A program made the translations under genes and the position numbers. From assembly GCA_963847965.1 (NCBI GenBank), contig CAWKCG010000026.1, positions 62,001 through 126,000 of the forward strand: a stretch of DNA of 64,000 nt. The letters run 5' to 3'. The stretch is from Palsa-504 sp963847965. Its GTDB lineage: Bacteria > Actinomycetota > Actinomycetes > Streptosporangiales > Streptosporangiaceae. The stretch's first letter is position 1; each line of letters opens with the position of its first letter. Under the pieces are notes generated by a model that did no database searches, was not told the origin of the DNA, and saw only the letters and a program-made list of their open reading frames with translations. This document shows positions 60,268 to 64,000 of the stretch, in pieces.

Positions 60268-60544
60268 GTGTTCGATTCTACCTCAGGAGGTTGGCAGGTC
60301 CGGTGCGAAAACTGCGAGGAGGGAGGCGGTCATGGTACGGGCGTTTCAGTGCTCGGCCCTCGCGGCTGCTTCGGGGCCGGAGCGGGGTCACGGTTGCGTC
60401 GCGGGACCGTGACCGATCATCCGGGAAATCGACGCATGCACAGCACCAACTAGCAAATCCCCATCTGGTTGTGACCGCGCTTCCAGATTGAGCCCGCCAC
60501 CAGCAGGAACGCGTCGGCCGCTACATAACTGTCGCACACCCCGC
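60268..60544. other. Gene-free stretch left of the DUF222 element
   Basis: Apart from the hairpin at 60386-60414 nothing recognisable is encoded; short frames here have no protein-like text. Confidence 0.4.
60386..60414. terminator. Strong hairpin GGTCACGG / CCGTGACC
   Basis: Perfect 8-bp arms (60386-60393 and 60407-60414) with a 13-nt GC-rich loop in a gene-free stretch. No T tract; may be a terminator-like stem or a protein-binding site. Confidence 0.3.
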
Positions 60545-60640
60545 GGTCCCGGGGCGCGTAAGAATGTAGGACTCAACTCGTTTTCGCTGATCGAGGCCCT
60601 GCTCTGGTTGTACACGCGGCAACCGGCGCAAAACATGCTG
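60545..60640 (+). repeat. Left inverted repeat of the DUF222/HNH element
   Basis: The core 60563-60613 is 51 bp and matches the reverse complement of 62848-62898 at 49 of 51 positions. Weaker matching continues outward (GCGCGT-type text) and inward (GGCAACC..AACATG), to about 95 bp in all. It begins AATGTAGGACTCAACTCG. Confidence 0.85.
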
Positions 60641-60944
60641 GTCAGCCGGGCGCGGGCGGTTCATGCCGGTGGGAGCAGTACGTCTGGCCACACAATCACG
60701 ACCAGGGCCGACATCATCTGCGCTGCCTCGCCGGGAAGATGATCTTGGTTACCTGCAAATCTGACATACCCGCGAGGCGTGTCGTACCCGAAAAATGTCA
60801 GCGGGGACTGGTAAACTCGAATAAAAGATCAAAGATCTTATGATCCCGAACGATCGTGGCTCAACCCCCGGATCACCCGCGCGCGCCCGCATGGCGCGAG
60901 CAATCCCCGCCCCGTGCATACCCCGATGGGAGGTGACTACCCCG

Positions 60945-62615
60945 GTGAGTACCGCCCCCGCCTACGCCAGCGCCAGCCAGGCCCTGCAGGTGGCGTGCGC
61001 GGCGCTGCGGTTCGCGGCCGCCGCCGACCCCGCGGCCATGCCCGACGCGGCCAAGGCCGCGTGCCTGCACGGCTATGAGCAGGCCGGCGCGATGCTGACC
61101 GCCGGGCGGGCCCGGACCCTGGGGTCGTTCACGGCCAGCCAGGGCTATTCCGCCGATGCGGAGTACAGCGCGGGCGCCTGGCTGCGGCACCAGACCCGGG
61201 TGACCAAGACGGCGGCCCGCGGGCAGGTGGCCTGGGCCCGGCGGGCCGCCGCGCACCCGCGGGTGATCGCGGCGCTGGCCGAGGGGAGCGTGCTGAGCGA
61301 GTCGGTGGGCCGGGCGGTCTGCTGCTGGTCTGACCGGCTGCCGGAGGGCTGCCGGGATGCTGCCGACCAGATCCTGGTCACCGCGGCGCGGGCCGGGGCC
61401 GATGAGTGGGACCTGGCCGGGCTGGCCGCCGAGATGTACGCGCGCTCCCAGCCCGGTGCGGACCAGGACGGCCCGGACGACGGGTTCGACGACCGCGACG
61501 TCCAGCTGGAGACCACATACGACGGCGCCGGAGTGATGGCCGGGAACCTGACCCCGGAGTGCGCGGCGGTGGTCGGCGCGGTGCTGGACGCGTTGTCCGC
61601 GCCGATGGGTGCCGAGGACACCCGCACCCACGGCCAGCGCTACCACGATGGGCTGCAGGAGGCGATGCGGCGGCTGGCGGCCAGTGACCTGCTGCCGGAG
61701 CGGGCCGGGCAGCCGGTCAAGGCCCTGGTGCACGTGACGCTGGCGGAGTTGCGGGCGCTGGATGAGGACTCGGCCCTGGAGGCGGAGTGGGTCGCCGCGG
61801 CGCGGGCCCGGTGGGCGGCGGCCCGGGCGCGGGCCTTGGTCGGCGGCGGGGACGGCGGCGCGTGGCTGGACGGGGACGCGGCCCGCGGCCTGAGCTGTGA
61901 TGCGATGGTGGTCCCGGTGGTGACCGGTGAGGTGGATCCGGGCGTGCTGGAGGACCTGGTCCAGCTGTGCGTGACGCTGGCCGGGCACCACGGGCCCGGC
62001 CGGTGCGGCGGCCACGGCCAGGCCGGCGCGGGTGCGGGCCCGGACGGGACCGGCGGGTGCGCCGAGCCCGGCCAGGCCGGTGCGGGTGCGGGCCCGGGCC
62101 AGGCCGGTGATCCCGCCGCCCCGGACAGGTCCGGGCCGGGATGCTGCCAGGGCCTGCCGCCGCTGACCGCGCACGCCCGGGAGATGCTCGAACGGCAGAT
62201 CATCGGCAAGGCTGTGGACCTGGTCTCCGGGCCCGGCGGGCTGGCGTCGTTCCTGCGCCGGGAGCAGCTGGGTGCCCGGCTGGCCGGGCCGAGCCTGCCG
62301 CTGGATATCGGGTATTCCAACACCGTCCCGGCCGGGATCCGCACCGCGGTCATCCTGCGCGACCAGCACTGCCAGTGGACCGGCGGGTGCAACCAGCCCG
62401 CCGCGGCCTGCGAAGTGCACCATGTGCGGCACAAGGCCGACGGCGGGCCGACCAGCGTCAAAGACTGCATTTTGCTGTGTTTCTATCATCATCAGGTGGT
62501 GATTCACCGGTGGGGCTGGACGTTGATCTTGCACCCGGACGGCACCACCACCGCGTGGAACCGGGACAAGACCAAGGTGCTGCGCAGCCATGGTCCGCCG
62601 GCCCGGCCCGGCTGA
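60945..62615 (+). CDS. DUF222 and HNH-endonuclease protein (13E12 repeat family)
   Basis: 556 aa from GTG 60945, which has GGAGGTGA eight nucleotides upstream; the longer ATG 60840 frame lacks such a site. DUF222 region: ASQALQVACAALRFAAAADP, AGAWLRHQTRVTKTAARGQV, SVGRAVCCWSDRLPEG and GVMAGNLTPECAAVVGAVLD. A Gly/Ala repeat (GQAGAGAGP, twice) lies near residue 370. The C-terminal HNH domain is RDQHCQWTGGCNQPAAACEV, then HHVRHKADGGPTSVKDCILL and FYHHQVVIHRWGW, with Cys pairs for zinc and the HH catalytic pair. Predicted DNA nicking/cutting enzyme; often present in many copies per genome. It lies inside inverted repeats. Confidence 0.9.
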   Translation: MSTAPAYASASQALQVACAALRFAAAADPAAMPDAAKAACLHGYEQAGAMLTAGRARTLGSFTASQGYSADAEYSAGAWLRHQTRVTKTAARGQVAWARRAAAHPRVIAALAEGSVLSESVGRAVCCWSDRLPEGCRDAADQILVTAARAGADEWDLAGLAAEMYARSQPGADQDGPDDGFDDRDVQLETTYDGAGVMAGNLTPECAAVVGAVLDALSAPMGAEDTRTHGQRYHDGLQEAMRRLAASDLLPERAGQPVKALVHVTLAELRALDEDSALEAEWVAAARARWAAARARALVGGGDGGAWLDGDAARGLSCDAMVVPVVTGEVDPGVLEDLVQLCVTLAGHHGPGRCGGHGQAGAGAGPDGTGGCAEPGQAGAGAGPGQAGDPAAPDRSGPGCCQGLPPLTAHAREMLERQIIGKAVDLVSGPGGLASFLRREQLGARLAGPSLPLDIGYSNTVPAGIRTAVILRDQHCQWTGGCNQPAAACEVHHVRHKADGGPTSVKDCILLCFYHHQVVIHRWGWTLILHPDGTTTAWNRDKTKVLRSHGPPARPG

Positions 62616-62936
62616 CCGGCCCGGCGCCCCGCGCCTGGCCCGGGCCACGTACTGCGGCCGTCTACGCCAAGGACATGGTCGTGGCCACTGCCCACCCCAG
62701 CGGGCGAGCAGCACCGGGCTGCCAGAGACGATAAGGCACCCAGCGGCGCGGCTCCGGGCTCACCTGAATGCCGGCCGGCCAGGTGAGATCGGGCAAGGGA
62801 CCGGCGTCCAGCGGGCAGTTTCATCATGTTCCCCCTGGTTGCCATGGGTACAACCAGAGCAGGGACTCGATCAGCGGAAACGAGTTGAGTCCTACATTTG
62901 ACGCGCACCCGCGATCCCACAGAATGGCCAGACCGG
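62616..62936. other. Gene-free interval holding the right end of the DUF222 element
   Basis: 321 bp between the DUF222/HNH stop and the anti-sigma-like gene stop. Its only clear content is the right inverted repeat; short frames are shadows of that repeat. Confidence 0.5.
62820..62915 (-). repeat. Right inverted repeat of the DUF222/HNH element
   Basis: Core 62848-62898, reverse complement of 60563-60613 with two mismatches; flanks match less well. It ends about 20-40 bp from the stop of the anti-sigma-like gene. Confidence 0.85.
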
Positions 62937-63860
62937 CTAGTTCTGGGCGGGTGGCGGAACCTGCTGGAAGCCGGGCGGGACGGACAACTTCAGCTGGGCC
63001 AGGTTGGCCGGGGTGGCGGGCAGCCAATGGAAGGAGATCCGCAGCGGGCCGATGTCCAGCTGGATCGGCAGGTAGGTCGCCGGGTCCGCGAGGAGGACGA
63101 ACGCGGGCTGGCCCCTCTGCCCGGTGATCTTGATGGCGTCGATTCCGTCCACCTCCTGGCGCCCGGCCACCGTGTAGGCGCCGCAGGACAGCTGGGACTG
63201 GATGAAGGCGGGCCAGCCGTTGCCCGGGCCGTTGCTGAGGTGGATCGAGCCCTTCGTGGCACACCCCGGAGATGCGGGCTCGCGGGCCGGCAACGTGGCC
63301 GTCCACCAGGTTCTGCTGCCGTAGATCACGGTGACCTGCGTGGCGGAACCGTTCGCGACCGAGAAGTTCTCGTCGAACACGTGCTGCCCATCCGGGCCGT
63401 AGGCGGAAAACTTCTGGTCGCCGGCGTAGTCCCAGCGCAGCAGGTAGGCAACGCTCCACGGCGAGCTGGCGCCGCCGGCCGTGCTCCCGCCGTTCCCGCC
63501 GCCGACGACCGGCTGCTGAGTCACGCCGGGCGGGAACACCGTGCGGCTGAAGTCGATCAGGTGGCCGACGCGGGCCGGGGTCAGGGCGCTCTCCACGTGC
63601 CGCAGGACGTAGGCGGTGGTCTGGGCGGTCTGGGTGGTCTGAGTGGCTGGGGAAGGGCCGAAGGCGCCGGTCACCCCAGCGATGACGAGGGCGCTGGCGG
63701 CCACCGCGGTCGCGGCCCCCGACGCGACCGCGGTGCGGATCCTCCGGCGGCGCTGGCGGTTGTGCCGGTACGCCCGCAGCGGCAGCCCCGCCGGGATGCG
63801 GACGTCCCGGGTGAACCGCTCCATGTCGGCGCGCAGTCGGTCCTCGAGGTCGGAGTTCAT
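62937..63860 (-). CDS. Membrane-anchored anti-sigma-type protein (CU044_5270-like)
   Basis: 307 aa. The cytoplasmic N-terminus MNSDLEDRLRADMERFTRDV, then RIPAGLPLRAYRHNRQRRRR, precedes one TM span (TAVASGAATAVAASALVIAG) and an extracytoplasmic domain with a linker and paired Cys (GCATKG; SQLSCGAYTV), ending FHWLPATPANLAQLKLSVPP. ATG 63860 overlaps the sigma-factor stop (ATGA), the usual arrangement for a regulator of the upstream ECF sigma. The right end of the DUF222 element lies just after its stop. Confidence 0.82.
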   Translation of the reverse strand: MNSDLEDRLRADMERFTRDVRIPAGLPLRAYRHNRQRRRRIRTAVASGAATAVAASALVIAGVTGAFGPSPATQTTQTAQTTAYVLRHVESALTPARVGHLIDFSRTVFPPGVTQQPVVGGGNGGSTAGGASSPWSVAYLLRWDYAGDQKFSAYGPDGQHVFDENFSVANGSATQVTVIYGSRTWWTATLPAREPASPGCATKGSIHLSNGPGNGWPAFIQSQLSCGAYTVAGRQEVDGIDAIKITGQRGQPAFVLLADPATYLPIQLDIGPLRISFHWLPATPANLAQLKLSVPPGFQQVPPPAQN

Positions 63861-64000
63861 GTGGTGTGCTCCCTTGCTGGTTCCCGCTTCGCCGCAGCAC
63901 GCGGATCGCGGCCGGTGCCGCTGAGCTCGCGCAGCCTGCGCAGCCCCCGTGCGGTCGCTGACTTGACCGTCCCGACCGAGCAGCCCAGGACCTGGGCCGC
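63857..64000 (-). CDS. ECF RNA polymerase sigma factor, SigE family (C-terminal part)
   Basis: Only the last ~47 codons are in the window: AAQVLGCSVGTVKSATARGL, then RRLRELSGTGRDPRA and a short polar tail. This is the region-4 HTH recognition helix typical of SigE-family (SigM-like) ECF factors. The stop TGA (63857-63859) overlaps the anti-sigma start. The rest lies beyond the right edge. Confidence 0.85.
   Translation of the reverse strand, partial: AAQVLGCSVGTVKSATARGLRRLRELSGTGRDPRAAAKREPAREHTT

Larger units (their letters stand above)
60545..62915. mobile_element. Putative 13E12-type element: DUF222/HNH gene between ~95-bp imperfect inverted repeats
   Basis: About 2.37 kb. The only gene is the DUF222/HNH protein, a family first known as the repeated 13E12 family of mycobacteria. 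The ends are near-perfect inverted repeats over 51 bp. No target-site duplication could be recognised. Whether it moves, or is copied by homing, is unknown. Confidence 0.5.

Noticed and set aside
60873..62714. 613-codon frame antisense to the DUF222/HNH gene
   Set aside because: Low-complexity antisense text; the plus strand has intact DUF222 and HNH motifs.
62768..63127. Plus-strand small frame with text shared by the left repeat
   Set aside because: The shared text is explained by the inverted repeat; the rest is antisense to the anti-sigma-like gene.
1..64000. tRNA, rRNA or CRISPR features
   Set aside because: Gene-free intervals were read for T-loop-like GGTTCRA motifs and spaced direct repeats; none convincing.

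Overview
The window is very GC-rich, with strong G/C third-position bias, frequent GTG starts and many ATGA/GTGA/TGATG gene overlaps. It carries a Cvn 'conservon' (roadblock, DUF742 and Ras-like GTPase proteins with a NIT-type histidine kinase), F420-type luciferase-like and SigE-family ECF proteins, tandem tricorn proteases and a 13E12-type DUF222/HNH protein. Together these indicate a chromosomal segment of a filamentous actinomycete (Actinomycetota, Streptosporangiales-like). Species cannot be told. No tRNA, rRNA, CRISPR array or prophage was seen.

Layout. (1) 1-10455, all minus strand: a cvnABCD signalling operon runs directly into a small, partly decayed biosynthetic cluster. The cluster holds a TPP-dependent acetolactate-synthase-like enzyme, an acyl carrier protein, a ketosynthase-like remnant, an HPPD/hydroxymandelate-synthase-like dioxygenase, a PhyH-type Fe/2OG oxygenase, a DUF3050 haem-oxygenase-fold protein and the start of a 2-oxoacid dehydrogenase E1 alpha. 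(2) 10869-18235: acyl-CoA dehydrogenase, a frameshifted zinc-ribbon/FHA gene, acetamidase, aldo/keto reductase, Maf, an AAA ATPase with TPRs and a TPR membrane protein. (3) 18014-26000: MFS exporter, DinB-like protein, a citrate synthase with an N-terminal HTH divergent from a homocitrate-synthase-like gene, a Wzz-like protein, M55 aminopeptidase, VOC protein and HhH-GPD protein. (4) 26397-30981: a MoxR/DUF58/DUF4129 operon, followed by a broken glycosyltransferase end. (5) 31539-45098: membrane protein, LAL-type LuxR regulator, alpha/beta hydrolase, TMEM175 channel, a reductive-pyrimidine/hydantoin operon (nitrilase-type amidohydrolase, dihydropyrimidinase, F420-type LLM enzyme), an LPG-synthase-like flippase with a kinase-like middle, a frameshifted FMN 2-hydroxyacid oxidase and a LysE exporter. 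(6) 45164-53793: two tandem tricorn proteases that share a G-rich palindromic insertion, then a drug-type ABC transporter whose DesKR-like regulators have been deleted down to one HTH fragment. (7) 53952-59764: gamma-glutamyltransferase, two lipoproteins, a DUF885 peptidase and an MmyB-type regulator. (8) 60545-62915: a DUF222/HNH gene inside a ~95-bp imperfect inverted repeat, followed by an ECF sigma/anti-sigma pair at the right edge.

How the genes fit together. The conservon probably senses at the membrane and may control the adjoining cluster through read-through. That cluster looks able to make an acyl-ACP-linked product from 2-oxo and aromatic keto acids, but its ketosynthase is wrecked and its first enzyme has no normal start codon. 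Several other genes are interrupted by single-base shifts (12511, 27.92k, 44.07k, 51.80k). Because both insertions and deletions occur in otherwise well-preserved genes, sequence error is as likely as real decay for those four. The glycosyltransferase, response-regulator and ketosynthase remnants look genuinely decayed.
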